NCBI GenBank assembly: GCA_026874595.1
Contig: CM049307.1
Coordinates: 38,668,862 to 38,732,861, forward strand
DNA length: 64,000 bases
Origin: Sipunculus nudus
Taxonomy: Eukaryota > Annelida > Sipuncula > Golfingiida > Sipunculidae
Direction: 5' to 3'
Part shown: piece by piece, positions 12,865 to 24,117 of the stretch
Layout of the letters: every line of letters begins with the position of its first letter
Position numbering within the stretch: position 1 is the first letter of the stretch
Notes under the pieces: model-generated
Databases searched by the model: none
Seen by the model: the letters and a program-made list of their open reading frames with translations, nothing else
Told to the model about the DNA's origin: nothing
Program-made: the position numbers and the translations under genes

Positions 12865-13650
12865 ATTGATTCAATATGCAAGTGGATGATTTTTTCCCCC
12901 AGATTTGCTCTTCATAATATCTCATAAGTGTGCTTCAATATACCTCTTGTTACTCTCTAATCGCCATATATTTAAATACAATTACAAATTTTTTTTTGTA
13001 AAAATTAAAAGTGATATTTACAATCACAAGGTTGTTAAGAAAACTGGAGAAAAAAATAAAGATTAATTAATGTTTAGCAAATAATTGGTATGAAAAGGAT
13101 GCTGTAGACCACATGAAACACATCAAAGGTGCAAATAATAATCAAATATCGATTTCATAATTCTGTTTCCAAAATTAATGTTAATTATCACATGAATAAT
13201 TATTACATTACTGTAAAAAAGTTAATTATTACATTAATACTATAATATTCTGTAAATATTAATAAATATATTATCATTTAACTATATATAACCATTCAGT
13301 GTTAAAATATTGAAAATCCGACTGAAAACATCTTTCATATGTCAATCACAATGCTTAATATATTAGGAAATTAGATCAGATCACTATTTTAATCTCGCCT
13401 AGGCAGATTTTAAACTCACCTAAGTAATATCAGGCAGATTTTAAACTCGCCTGGATGACACCAGACGGATTTTAAACTCGCCTAGGCGAGATTAAAATCC
13501 TGGCCTGCTCCATGATGGATTTTAATTTCGCCTAGGCGAGATTGCGATAGTGATCTTGTCTAGGCGAGTTTAAAATCCGTCTAGCTGAAATCACATTCGC
13601 AATCTCGTCTAGGCGAATTTAAAATCCGCCTGGATTTCAATCTCGTCTCT

Positions 13651-13653
<3 letters not shown>

Positions 13654-13715
<62 letters not shown>
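13654..13715. repeat. (TA)n tract right of the fold-back element
   Basis: TA dinucleotides with one TG interruption run from the right end of the fold-back element to the first base of the ~0.8-kb repeat at 13716. Confidence 0.95.
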
Positions 13716-14534
13716 TGTTACAGGTGCTCTTTTTTATTGTGTGACACGGGCGTAACTCTTGTTGTGACACCCTCGCCGGGCCGTTTGTTACATTCTCAGT
13801 TTAATCCGTACTGGTTGAACTCTCGTTGTCATGCTAGCCTTGGGCTTTCTCGCCTGGCCGAGGTCACGTGTGGACCCTGGTATGTAGAGACACACACAGC
13901 GATGTTTTTCTAGATGAGTCTTGAACGCGTGTTTACCGTGTATTGTGTTAGGTTCTTCGAATGTCCGAGAAATGGAGGCTTCTTGGCTTGGGATGAAAAG
14001 TTATATATGGGGGCTGTGTTTTAGAGCCGAGAGAGAGCAGCAGAGAAGATTCCAGCGGACGCAGAAGCGGGTGTGTCAGTTTCTGGAACCTTATCCGATG
14101 AGTGCGGCAATTATAGATTTTCTTCAGACTTTCTGCTGGATTTTGTGACGAGTCTTGTTTGGACTTTCTGTTTTACTTTCTGGATTGTTACAAGAGCTTT
14201 ACACTGGACTGTCATTCTCCGAGAGTATACATTTAAAGAACTTATCGTTGTGACGGTGGTGGTATCCAGGTACTGTGTACATTGTTTATTTTGCTGTGTA
14301 ATTGTACTGATTTGTTGTTATACCGCTGTTTTACTGTTTAATTGTATTAATTTAGTGTATTGTTATGTTCGGGTTGTTTTAAGAATACATTATGGTTATT
14401 TGTGAACAAAAAATCACCGACTTCTTAATTCATTCCCCTAGACATTTCACGCTGCCTAGTGTTACAGAATCTGATTTTTTTATCTCCATTACAAAATTTG
14501 TGTTCATCACGCATACGTGATCTGTTTATATTAG
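13716..14534 (+). mobile_element. ~0.8-kb dispersed retroelement-like repeat, copy 1
   Basis: Begins TGTTACAGGTG and matches the reverse complement of 22992-23819 over its length. The best conserved blocks are GGGGCTGTGTTTTAGAGCC, GGTGGTATCCAGGTACT, AACACCGACTTCTT-like sequence and CACGCTGCCT. A TG...CA structure from 13716 to 14466, with an AATAAA-like word before the 3' end in the other copy, suggests a long terminal repeat. However, both copies continue for a further ~68 bp through CAGAATCTGATTTTT to a hairpin with stem ATCACG/CGTGAT (14506-14521) and end at ATATTAG. The shared extension means a solo LTR does not explain it fully; it could be LTR plus leader, or an element whose 3' end carries a hairpin as in Helitron-like families. 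Open frames across it (13921, 14073) are not supported as genes. Confidence 0.65.
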
Positions 14535-15479
14535 ATATGCAACGTTAAATGCTTTGTGAAAATTCTCCCAACCGGGAAAAAGCTGCTAATGCTAACAGAT
14601 GAACAGTTGAAATACAAAGAGAGGCACTGACGGATGTGATGGATGGGAGTTCCATCATAGAAAAGAGTCTGGATCACCAAAAACCAGAGGCCACTACTAC
14701 AGTGACCTCTAAATACGAAAAACATGATATGGATATATTTTACAGTTTAATCTGCTGGGATTATTGCCAAAAAAGTAAATTTCTATTTAAATGTATGTAA
14801 CTGACGTTTATGTGTTGAGGTTTGAAGTCCTTTGCTCCCTTATTAAGCGGTATAATATGTTTACCAGCAGTATGCAATCCTAATTCAAGATACAGCATTA
14901 GCGACTACAGGGAGACACGATTGAATCGGTGATGTATGTCGTAAGTTTATTGATGCTGTTTTACCGCCAGGTTGCATCCATTATGAGAGAATTCCTTACA
15001 TAGGGCTATTGTACCGATGCCCGGTCGATAGGTAGCTTTGCATACCATCCATGTTGGATGGAATCGCAAGCGAAGTGGGCCAGTTAATAGTGACGACCCC
15101 GCCCCGCAGCTCCAGGAAACGCCGAGCCATATTGCAGAGAGGTACTAGACTCTCCCCGTGTACCCAGACTCAACTTACAGTGAACCTTTTGTAAATGAAG
15201 ATCCACGACCAAACCCATTCATCGGAGAGTTTTTTTTCTTAACACTATTATTAGGGTCACAAAACTAAAGCAGCAGAATTCATAGGAGATTTTTTGGGGG
15301 GGGGGGGGGGGCGGGAAAGAGGAGTAATTATACGTTGAAACATCCCAGAAGCTCTATAGTCAAAATCACGTCACAGGAAATGTCAAAATATCGATTGAGT
15401 ACACTCATATTCTCTACATTCATTATATCGTATGATTCTATATTGTATAACTTTTTTTCAATTGATTCGGGTTCAAACA
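14535..15479. other. Non-coding; G16 run and a small possible exon
   Basis: No firm gene. A plus-strand frame from ATG at 15051 to TAA at 15192 (47 codons, basic middle PRSSRKRRAILQRG) follows acceptor-like CGATAG sequence but has no further support. A run of 16 G lies at 15296-15311. Confidence 0.25.
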
Positions 15480-15700
15480 CCTTTTACTGTTGCGATGCCG
15501 TACGACAGGAGTACGATGCCAGTACGACATACTACGACATTTACAGGATGCCATCACGATATGACACGAGATTTTTAAGAATGTTCACGATCCGTTACGA
15601 CGTCCAAGAAGTTGGTACATTATCTCCACGATTTTCCATGACTGGGCTACGACTTGTGAAGGAAGCCTCTACGAACATTCAATCCTGCTACGCATGACCG
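15480..15700 (+). repeat. TACGA-rich degenerate repeat sequence
   Basis: The pentamer TACGA occurs seven times within about 200 bp (for example GTACGACAGG, AGTACGACAT, CTACGACATT, GTTACGACGT). A second, weaker cluster lies at 16880-16995. The 120-codon plus frame at 15335-15697 is largely a consequence of this composition. Function unknown. Confidence 0.4.
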
Positions 15701-17156
15701 TATTAATCACATTTTTATTTTTTATTTTGCATCATGGACTGCAACCATGACTCATTGTTATAACTGCGCTGTCAGAGAAAGAAACTCTGATGATGGCCAA
15801 GGCTGCCCTGATCTTAAAAAGCGACAAACCAGTGAGAAATCCTGAGTAATGTCCAGAAGTTACGATGGGTTTGAGTCCAAACGTGGACTATTGATCACTT
15901 TTCCTAGAATTGAACTCCATTGTAAATGAATGGGATTTGACTCGAGAATATCTCAAGTGCATTGAACAAAAGAATTGATATGACGACTGATATGTACGAC
16001 AAGTTATCAGAATATAAAAGTCATAAATGAGTCCTAGACTGACAGATTTACATTACTGGATTGTTAGATATATGTTTATGTGATATATAGCAATAAAATA
16101 TCAAAACAAAGAACATACATTAGTGAAAGGAACATAAGATAAATTAAGACTTCTTTTTAATTGACATGTATGGCTTGCCAGCTTTAAAACACCTCCGAGA
16201 CTTAGTGTTATTCTTGAACAATAAAATAGACACTCACACCGTTTTATATAGAAGTATGAAGAAAATGAATAATTTATTCAGTTTTTTTTTTTTACAAATT
16301 ATTTTGGCTCAAATTTAGTTGGAACCAATATCCCTAAGACACATCTTCCTTTAAAACAAATCACATAGTTCGCTTACTGAAATAACCTCTTCCTCGTTTG
16401 TTTTGAAAAGAAGTCGCATATTAAGAAGAATACTGATTTTTCCCTTTTTACAAAGACAAATGTACCCAGATAATATATCCAGAAAGATAATGTCAATTTG
16501 TTTATTAAATGGTACTTTTTATCAGGTGGAGGTTATCATAAAAATAAGCAGCGATTTGGGGATATATTTGGAGGGAAATGAATAGGAATGAAAACTTCAT
16601 TATAAAAACAGGAAAGGTTATACAGGGTTCACATTTGAACCTGTGTCTAAAAGGAAAACTAACATAATTGTGATTAATTCTGACTCGACGAGGGTGACTA
16701 GGGGCTCGGACATAGGCTCGTATTTCTGTTATCTGCACGTCCATTCGGACCAAAAGAGTGTATCAGCTCCAACATTGATGTCCATGTTCGTTTGATTCGT
16801 CTGACGTTTCATGATCGGAGACCGTGACACAGTTTAACGTCACCAATACCCACGAATAATGAGAACTGTTAAAATTAAGACTTGTTACGACTGTTAAGAC
16901 TTCTCTACGACTTCTGACGTCAAAGCTTAATTTTTGAACATTTCTAAAAAACGCCAGGAACCCTAACTGCTCAAGACATTTCTACGAGCATTGCCGAATG
17001 TTCAAGACAATGTATGATACCCCAACGATTTCCTCACGAATTATTATGTGTCAGTTCGTGGTGATTAGGCGCAAAATTCGTGGAAGTGGGAAGGGGGCTT
17101 TTCGGTTATAGTATTTAAACATATGCCCTTCTTAGTAATGATCACATTTTATTATG
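15701..17156. other. Non-coding, nothing assigned
   Basis: AT-rich. The second TACGA cluster sits at 16880-16995. No gene or repeat end is recognised in the rest. Confidence 0.3.
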
Positions 17157-17228
17157 GTTCAGCGCTCTAGAGCAATATTACGATGTTCAATATGGCGCTA
17201 TATAAATGCAGAATAAATAAAATAAAAA
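17157..17228 (+). repeat. 3' tail of a LINE/SINE-type retroposon
   Basis: The sequence reads GTTCAGCGCTCTAGAGCAAT, then GGCGCTATATAAATGCAG, followed by an AATAAA-rich simple tail. The GCGCTATATAAATGCA plus short A/T tandem tail is characteristic of 3' ends of CR1/L2-clade LINEs and SINEs that share those tails in marine animals. No coding part is seen upstream, so this is a short 5'-truncated copy or a SINE tail. Exact family not determined. Confidence 0.5.
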
Positions 17229-18719
17229 CGTCACTCCTTGTGCTTCCCGTATGTTGATCATACTAAAGACGCACAATTTCGTGTCTTGCCATCATTTTGG
17301 GAAATAAGGATATATTGTATAACTAGGCATTGCTCAAACTCAAAACTGAGCAAATTCAATTGGAAAATTACGAATTTTAAAGAAAATTGTATAGCTTACA
17401 GTAATTTAATATATCACTTACTTTTAAGCTCCCGAGGCAGCGGAAATCTTGCGTTCCTAAAGAAGCTACTGATTTTCCCATGCCTGCTTTGACCGTTTAT
17501 GATGCACTTAAACACCAGGTGGTGACGTGGGCCTGTCTGCTGAAAAAAACTGCTGATGTGACTAGCAGCAAACCAAATGCAAGTCAACAAACACTCGACA
17601 GGCACCAGGCTCCGCCCAGAAACCACGTGCGGGGCAATTCTCTATGAACCTGTGGCCTGTTAAAACGGTCGCCGGGGCTATGAGCTGTCACTCAAAACGA
17701 AATGAACAACATTGGCTTCGTGTATTCCTCGCTTGGCAGGTAAACTGTTTTGTCTTCCAGCACAGGGTCTCATCTGATTGGACCTAAATACAGTGCTCCC
17801 CTTCTGGTGTAGAGATTCAGGTTACAAGGTCATAAAAAACAGCACATACGATATAGATAGTTGGCCTATGGATAAAGCGCTGTGTAAAGAGCGTACTTAC
17901 TTTAAGCTGAATTCTTTTTCTTTAGCGACAACGCAAAGACGGTCGAGAAAGAAATGTTATAAAAAGTTAAACATGTTTTATCTGCCAAAAAAATTGGTAT
18001 TTTTATTTTTGCCAGATTTCCTGATATTTTTTACTATCTTAAAAGAAAACATATTTCCAAAGAAAAAGTGCAGTTTGTTAATTAACCAAAACCAGTGACT
18101 CAGAGGTCTAATGAACACTCAGACTTCTAGACGCTCAGCCGATCTCTGACACTTAGAAATTTTAACACCTTGGATTTGCAAATGTGTCTGTCGCTGTTGT
18201 GAAGAATTTATCAACTGGATTTCCTTTTAACTTTCCATTGTGATAGATACATATATTTAAATGAAACATATCCTTTCAATTTGTGCAAGAAAGTATAGAA
18301 TTTCTTTGCAGGTTTAGTGAGAACTTAATAATTCAAACATTTATGATGTGTGTCCTGTTAAGAACTGGTGAGCAGTAATTCATGATTGAAAAGAAAATTG
18401 CAACAAAACTGCATCAAATATGAGAAAAATGGCACCACCATTAATGCACACCTGAAAGGGCTATCCATGGTCATCAAGCTAACAGATTTCAAAACATAAG
18501 ATGCATTTATAATACTGAGTTAAATACATTAACTGTCCAAGATGTTAACATTTTCCAGTTGTGTCCGCAATAGTTTTGAAGAACGGGCAGAGTCGATTGT
18601 CATCTTTAACATGGTAATAATAATATATGTGCAAATGATGCACAGTGTTTCATTTTTTATCTTTAATCCATACGTTTAGTTTTGTAGCCAGAACACTAGG
18701 ACAGGTTTGATTTTCTAAG
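17229..18719. other. Non-coding, one weak donor-bounded frame
   Basis: A minus-strand open segment at 17422-17507 ends at a GTAAGT donor, but its acceptor (GTTTAAG) is weak and it was not called. Otherwise AT-rich sequence with nothing recognised. Confidence 0.25.
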
Positions 18720-18960
18720 TGCTAAAAGCACACAAAGACGCGCGTAACGCACAATCAGAATATAGGTCACAGTGACCTAATTTTGTGATTGTTAGCAGAT
18801 TTGCCAAAGAATTTCCTTGATATTAAGTGTCATGGCCAAGCGGTTACGATTTGTGCCTTGTTAACTTGTGGCCCGCCGGACGGACAACGGACAAAGGGTG
18901 ATCGCTGTTACTAAGATGACCTATTGCAGCTGAGCTAATAAAGCACAATGGTATGGCATT
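18720..18960 (+). repeat. Dispersed mollusc-type repeat with ERE-like palindrome
   Basis: Contains AGGTCACAGTGACCT at 18764-18778 and further along CCGCCGGACGGACAACGGAC, the same kind of GGACGGAC word that ends the repeats near 20460 and 52180. The combination of a TGACC-rich head and a GACGGAC-rich end recalls a repeat class common in molluscan genomes. Boundaries are approximate. Confidence 0.45.
18764..18778. promoter_or_regulatory. Estrogen-response-element-like palindrome
   Basis: The sequence AGGTCA CAG TGACCT is a perfect inverted repeat of two nuclear-receptor half-sites with a 3-bp spacer, identical to the consensus for steroid-receptor-type homodimers. It sits inside a dispersed repeat and no promoter is known nearby, so activity is not implied. 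Confidence 0.3.
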
Positions 18961-20204
18961 TCCTCCTTTGCCGTTCTGGATCGCTACGTCCGTAATAATA
19001 CCTTGACCCCGATGACATTTAGGTGTGAGTTACATACGCGCATAAAATATAATAATTCAATCGGCTCTTAAACTATGATCAATTCTTAGGCCCGCTCTGC
19101 CAACCAGACAAAGTCGACATAAATAAGGTCAACCTGTACATGCACGCAAAGGTAACTTTCGAATTGACCCCGTTCACATAAATACACTGAGAAGTTTTTA
19201 GGAGATACTTAACTCTGTTCCACCAACCTGTTACAATCTGCTTTTAGGGATGATTTGCATATAATTATATAGTTTTCAATAATATCCTAGGAGGCTGTAT
19301 ATGGAAGTGAAGGCATATTATGCCAAAAAAGAATTTCAAAATTAAATGTCTGCTCTGCTTTACAATTTTTTTATCTCTTTCAAAATACCTGACAGATCAG
19401 ATGAGCCTTTGCATGAGTAGCGATCTTTGTTTTAGCTTCTTATAATTTTATGTGTTCACATGACATCATACAATCAGCAGATGTCAACTGAGCTTGTTTT
19501 TCCGTGTGACCAATGATCTTGACTCCCATAAGTGTCGCTGACATGTTGTAAAATGTAGATTGATTTCACATATTTTAAAAAATAATTCTGTTTAAAACAT
19601 AGTGTGCGAGGTATTTGTCTATTTCACATTGTTAAAGCCAGGCCCATTAATCGTTTATCTTCCAAGACAATTTTATTTACAATAAACATGTGGACACGAG
19701 GTGATAGTAAAGACGGTCTTGCCCTCACCCGGGTCCTACAAATCTACATATCTTGCAGGAATTCCAAAGAATGGTTTGTAAAGTAAACATAACATAGATT
19801 GTTTCTTGAGCAATACCCTGCATAATGTACAGCAAATTTTACAAAGTAATTTTGAAGTAAAATTTGCAAGGGGGCAACCTAGCCAAGCAATTATCATAAA
19901 AGCATATTCAATAAAACTGGAACACTGACAGGTCAGCAAGGCAAAAGGCCTAAAGACTTCCAGCGCGGGCTGAATGATGCTTGAAATCTAAAATTAAAGA
20001 CCTCATTACATGTAGACGCAGGGGAAACTGACTCAAAACATTATTCAAGTAACATATTTTAACATCTGATTAACTGACAGACGTGTATAAAGACGTAGGC
20101 ACTGAAAAACGGAGCATCCCTGGCAAGTGGGGGGGGGGGGGGGGGGGGGGGGTATTACATTGGACGTATTAAACTGTATGCCTGATCAGCATGTAAATAG
20201 TAGG
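18961..20204. other. Non-coding; contains a G24 run
   Basis: No supported gene. The longest homopolymer of the window, 24 consecutive G, is at 20129-20152. Confidence 0.4.
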
Positions 20205-20520
20205 AGTGTCCTGTGACTTTGATCTTTGACCTTGTGATCCCAAAAGCAGGTTTTCCTTTTGCCTTGTGAACCATATGGAAAAGATGGAAACCTTGGGGTG
20301 AAAAGTTAAAATGTAGATCTACAGTCTTTTAATAGAAGAGGGTCCCGTGACCAGGACCCCGTGACCCTAAAATCAATAAGGTTATTACTTTGGCATCGGG
20401 CCATATATAAGGGAAGTTTGAAAATAAATCTTGATTTATCATCATGAAACGAATTTTTGGACGGACAGACGGACGGATAGGAAGATAACTATAATGCTCA
20501 TTATTCACGCAGGGCTCCAA
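20205..20520. repeat. Dispersed TGACCTTG / GGACGGACAGACGGAC repeat
   Basis: Order of landmarks: GTCCTGTGACTTTGATC, TTGACCTTGTGATCCC, GTGACC repeats, ATCGGGCCATATATAAGGG, GGACGGACAGACGGACGG at about 20459, and a tail ATAATGCTCATTATTCACGC. This is the layout of an abundant repeat class seen in gastropods and bivalves; identification is by memory of the class, not by alignment. The minus frame at 20329-20520 is part of it. Confidence 0.5.
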
Positions 20521-20810
20521 TTAAATAATTGGAGATAGCAGATTCATTAAGGGACATTCAGCATTCAGCAGGAAAACTTTTTTTGTTTTGTTTTTAAGCA
20601 GAGGTTTGCTGGCTCCGGGATGCCACTGGTATATTCTTATCGAATTGTTATAAAGTATAATGATAATGTCAGTAATGCTGGCATATAACATGTAATAATT
20701 ATAATTTTAAACATTTAATTATTTAACATTTAATTATATTACCATATCATAATAGGATGTGAAGGTGAGTTTTTTTCTTATATGCTCAAAAAGAAAAATT
20801 AATAAAATGT

Positions 20811-21049
20811 TCAGCTCCCTGTAACGTCTGCAGGCAAACTCATTTCCTTTATGGCATTGTAATTTTCTTTGTAAAAATACAAAACTGGGAACCTCCTTTT
20901 TGCTGGTACCAAAACATCTGTCACTATGTCTATTTCTGGAAACTTACAACCTAATGTCCATTTCACCGGATTCTCTTGGCAGGTGGTAGTTGACTGACAC
21001 ATGTCACTAAAGCCAGAAAAAGGGTCATAAGGCTCCGGTGCCATACATC
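20811..21049 (-). CDS. Candidate terminal coding exon, unrecognised
   Basis: A minus-strand frame of about 78 codons ends in TGA at 20811-20813. It follows a pyrimidine-rich acceptor (GTTTTTCTGTTCGAAG) whose AG is at 21050-21051; the first two exon bases complete a codon (phase 1 intron). The peptide has three or four cysteines early (GCMAPEPYDP, SDMCQSTTTCQENP, LGCKFPEIDIV) and ends ALKAVTGS-like, here MSLPADVTGS. The cysteine spacing suggests an extracellular or secreted protein, but no family is recognised. No polyadenylation signal is visible on the minus strand just below. No upstream partner exon was identified. Confidence 0.42.
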
Positions 21050-21328
21050 CTTCGAACAGAAAAACGTTTTGCTAAGGCATGGTTTTTTACCAATACACCA
21101 GAATAATAAAGAACTGTTTTGGATCGGTAGATTTATTTAGCTCTTTCAGGTTTCCTTTTTCGAAAATACTATAGCAGTGAAGGCAATGGAACTTTTATAT
21201 CATACTTTTACTTTTATTATTAAATGCAGGGATGGAGACTTTTTATAATATTTAAGCAAAAATTTCAATAACGAGTACAAGAATTGAGTAAAGAGCTTTA
21301 GATTAAGAATGTAACTCTCTCTCTCCTG

Positions 21329-21330
<2 letters not shown>

Positions 21331-21416
<86 letters not shown>

Positions 21417-21425
21417 ATCTATCTA

Positions 21426-21461
<36 letters not shown>
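21331..21461. repeat. (CT)n(TA)n(TATC)n(TA)n compound microsatellite
   Basis: CT units at 21331-21368, TA at 21368-21414, TATC/ATCT units at 21413-21430, and TA again to 21461. Preceded by a shorter CTCTCTCTCTCC at 21315. Confidence 0.95.
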
Positions 21462-21463
<2 letters not shown>

Positions 21464-22991
21464 CATATACGTACATGTATACATATCGGTTTAAACACAC
21501 GCTGCTGTGTCTGCAGGTTCATCTAGCAAGGACACACACGGTATAGTATGGTTAGTTGTTTTTCTAATCGGTAAAGACAGTAAAACACCCATGAAGAAAT
21601 TAGATAAAGTCAGTCTAGCCCCCGCCTAGACAGAATAAATAAGGAATCTGTTATTGGGTTACAGTGAGGCCAGGAAATGAATAGATTTTTATCCAGTGTT
21701 GCCGTGTACAGATTTCCCTTGCTAGAACAGTAACTGAACCGTCTGCAAGTGTTTTAACAGACACTAACTTTACGGTTGCGAAGGGGAAATGTCCCAATCG
21801 GATTCAAGATCTCCATTAAGTGCGGATCTTACATTTGTACGCCATCAATAGTTAAAGAGAACAAAATGATCGCAAGATGCATTGATTTTTTCCACCAATA
21901 ATCATTGATGATAAAGAGAATCTTTAGTTAAAAAAAGAAGAAAATTCATCATATATGTTAGGATTAAATGGAGAACAGTACGGGCCATTTTTGTTGTATT
22001 ATTTACAAAACACTCAAAGTTAACACAGGCAAGCTTATCAGCAAACAGACTATTCCAACCTTGCGTACAGATGAATACTTAGGTAAAAAGATGAACAAAC
22101 AATTCTTATTTTTTGCCAGGTTGTGTTTAAGATGATTTATATACACAGAAATATGTAAATCAACTCTGTAAATTAATAATACATTACTGAATGTTTCATA
22201 TATACACAGAAATAAGTAGATCGACTCTCTACAATAATAATACATGCGTGCTAGTATAAGGTAATTGGTTTCAAAGGTATGTTATTGTAAACGTATAAAA
22301 CGAACAAAAAGTGCATACAAGAGCATTTATTTTCCTTCCAAGAAATTCGTCTTAAATCTCTTATATCAGTCAAAGTCAGTAATTCTGATTTTGCAGTATT
22401 ACATTGTGAATGCCGTTGACCTATTCTGTCGTGTAAAACATAAGAAAACATATTGCGTTCATTACATAAATACACAGTTTACGTTAGCAACCTCCTTAAA
22501 AAGGTTAATAAATTACCCCTAGCTGACAAGAAAGAAATAATGGCATCTCATTTCTCGTTATTCATGTTAAGATTTATAGACGTCATGGATCTGAGAAAAG
22601 TCAGTGTCACTTAAAAGATCCCATTACGCAGGGCCTCCATTCACAACTCCGTGTTCTCTAGAGGATGGCTCTTATATGGGAAGATTACTTCTTATAATAA
22701 GTAAACGGCAGAAAACCCAATATTAGGACTACCCTATACCCCTCTTAATTTTCTATGCCTCTCTTTCATATGTTTGCCTGTCAGTCTTGAATTTTTTTCT
22801 TGACTGAACTTTATTACCATAGATAACTTAAATGTCAGCAATAAAAATATTATTTTACCACGTAATCTGCATTTATCTTCGTACAATATATATAATTTGC
22901 TTGTTTTACATATTATATTTTGCTTATACAAAGTCTCGCAGCCACCATCCTTTCGTTTATCCGAGTCAGATTTTGTGTCATAATACGGAAC
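21462..22991. other. Non-coding; ~61-bp tandem duplication at 22140
   Basis: No supported gene. A block beginning ATACACAGAAATA at 22141 is repeated, diverged, at 22202 (period 61). Short frames in both strands here are AT-rich and lack paired splice sites. Confidence 0.3.
22141..22262 (+). repeat. Two-copy tandem duplication, period 61 bp
   Basis: Both copies share ATACACAGAAATA, GTA(A/G)ATC(A/G)ACTCT and ATAATAATACAT-like parts. Confidence 0.65.
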
Positions 22992-23819
22992 CTAATATCA
23001 ACAGATCACGTAGTCGTGATGAGCATAAATTTTAATACGGAGACAAATAAAAAATCAGATTCTGTAGCACGAGGCAGCGTGAAATGTCTAGGGGAATGAA
23101 TAAAGAAGTCGGTGTTTTTTGTTTAAAAATAATAATTTATTCTTAAAACAACCCTAACATTACAATACACTAAATCAGTACAATTACACAGTAAAACAAC
23201 AGTATAGCAGTAAATCAATAAAATTACACAGTATAATAAATAAACTGTAAAGTACCTGGATACCACCACTGTCACAGCGACAACAAGTCCTTTAAAACGT
23301 ATAATCCAGATGAACAGTTCACATAAATCTTCTCAGAGAATGATATTCCGATTCAATCACAAAATCAATATGTTGTGATCTAAAAATGAAGTTCTTGTAA
23401 TAATCTTGAAAGCAAACTGGAGCCAGGCCGCACTAAATCTGCATAGAGTTCGTGGAATCCATGACTCTACTGCAATTATCGGATAGGTCCAAAACTGACT
23501 CACACTCTTCCGTGTCCGCTGGAATATTTCTCTCTCCTCCCTCCGGCTCTAAAACACAGCCCCAATTATAACTTTTTTTTTCCGAAAATTCTAGAAACTT
23601 CTATTTCACGAACAATCGTAAGAACCCAACAATACATTATACACACGCCCAAAGAACATTACAAGACACGTGCTCATAGAGCGCGACCAGCCCAGAAAAT
23701 TCCAGATTAGCATGAGCACTGTGTTTCTACACGTCAGACCCCGAACGTGGGCCGGCCATGCTCGCGCTACACAGACACATGCAAGACTGCTGCACACAAT
23801 ACAAGAGACACCTGTAACA
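22992..23819 (-). mobile_element. ~0.8-kb dispersed retroelement-like repeat, copy 2
   Basis: Reverse-orientation relative of 13716-14534. In minus sense it starts TGTTACAGGTGTCTC at 23819, carries GGGGCTGTGTTTTAGAGCC and GGTGGTATCCAGGTACT, an AATAAA-containing AAGAATAAATTATT, then CACGCTGCCT, CAGAATCTGATTTTTT, and the hairpin ATCACG-ACTA-CGTGAT (23005-23020), ending at ATATTAG (22992). The hairpin stem is identical to copy 1 while the loop differs. The 23606-23830 frames lie inside it and are not genes. No matching target duplication was seen. Confidence 0.65.
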
Positions 23820-24117
23820 GTCAATAACACTATCGTATATCCTATAGAACCACCTGTTCCTTAGTTAGTTTGATGTTTTTACCTATTATATTTTGAATAA
23901 TTTTCTCATCATAATTGTTTTAGCAGTCTACATTGGCGGAAAACATGCTCTGTTTCTCCATAGTGTGAAGTAGTATTCGTGTAGGCCAAATAATATGTAT
24001 TATTTTCCACTTCATTATTCTCAATCTTATTGCTACATTACATCTGTAAATCAACATCCGGTGTTCTCTCGAGAACCGACAAGTACACTTTATAGGGTAT
24101 ATGTCATCTTCACATAC

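Larger units (their letters stand above)
11501..13653. mobile_element. Fold-back (long terminal inverted repeat) element, ~2.15 kb
   Basis: The left end GTCAGAGACGAGATTGAAAT is repeated as its exact reverse complement at the right end. The inverted arms cover about 476 bp on the left (11501-11976) and 490 bp on the right (13164-13653), with high identity and small indels. Each arm contains clusters of GGCGGATTTTAAA and GCCTAGGCGAG words. A perfect 14-bp palindrome CTCGCCTAGGCGAG occurs at 11565, 11642, 11692 and 13477, with near-copies at 13528 and elsewhere. The AT-rich loop (11977-13163) has no credible gene; its 62-codon frame at 12442 is low complexity. A ~118-bp stretch of the left arm (about 11888-11971) is duplicated just inside at 12006-12096. 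TA tracts flank both ends. The family is unknown: a large MITE or fold-back transposon relying on a transposase supplied elsewhere. Confidence 0.8.

Noticed and set aside
15335-15697. 120-codon plus frame as a gene
   Set aside because: Driven by TACGA-rich composition; no start context, splice sites or domain.
13716-23819. A single 10-kb Polinton-like element with the two inverted ~0.8-kb copies as terminal repeats
   Set aside because: The copies are too diverged for terminal repeats of one insertion, the interior has no polymerase or integrase frames, and flanking target duplications do not match.
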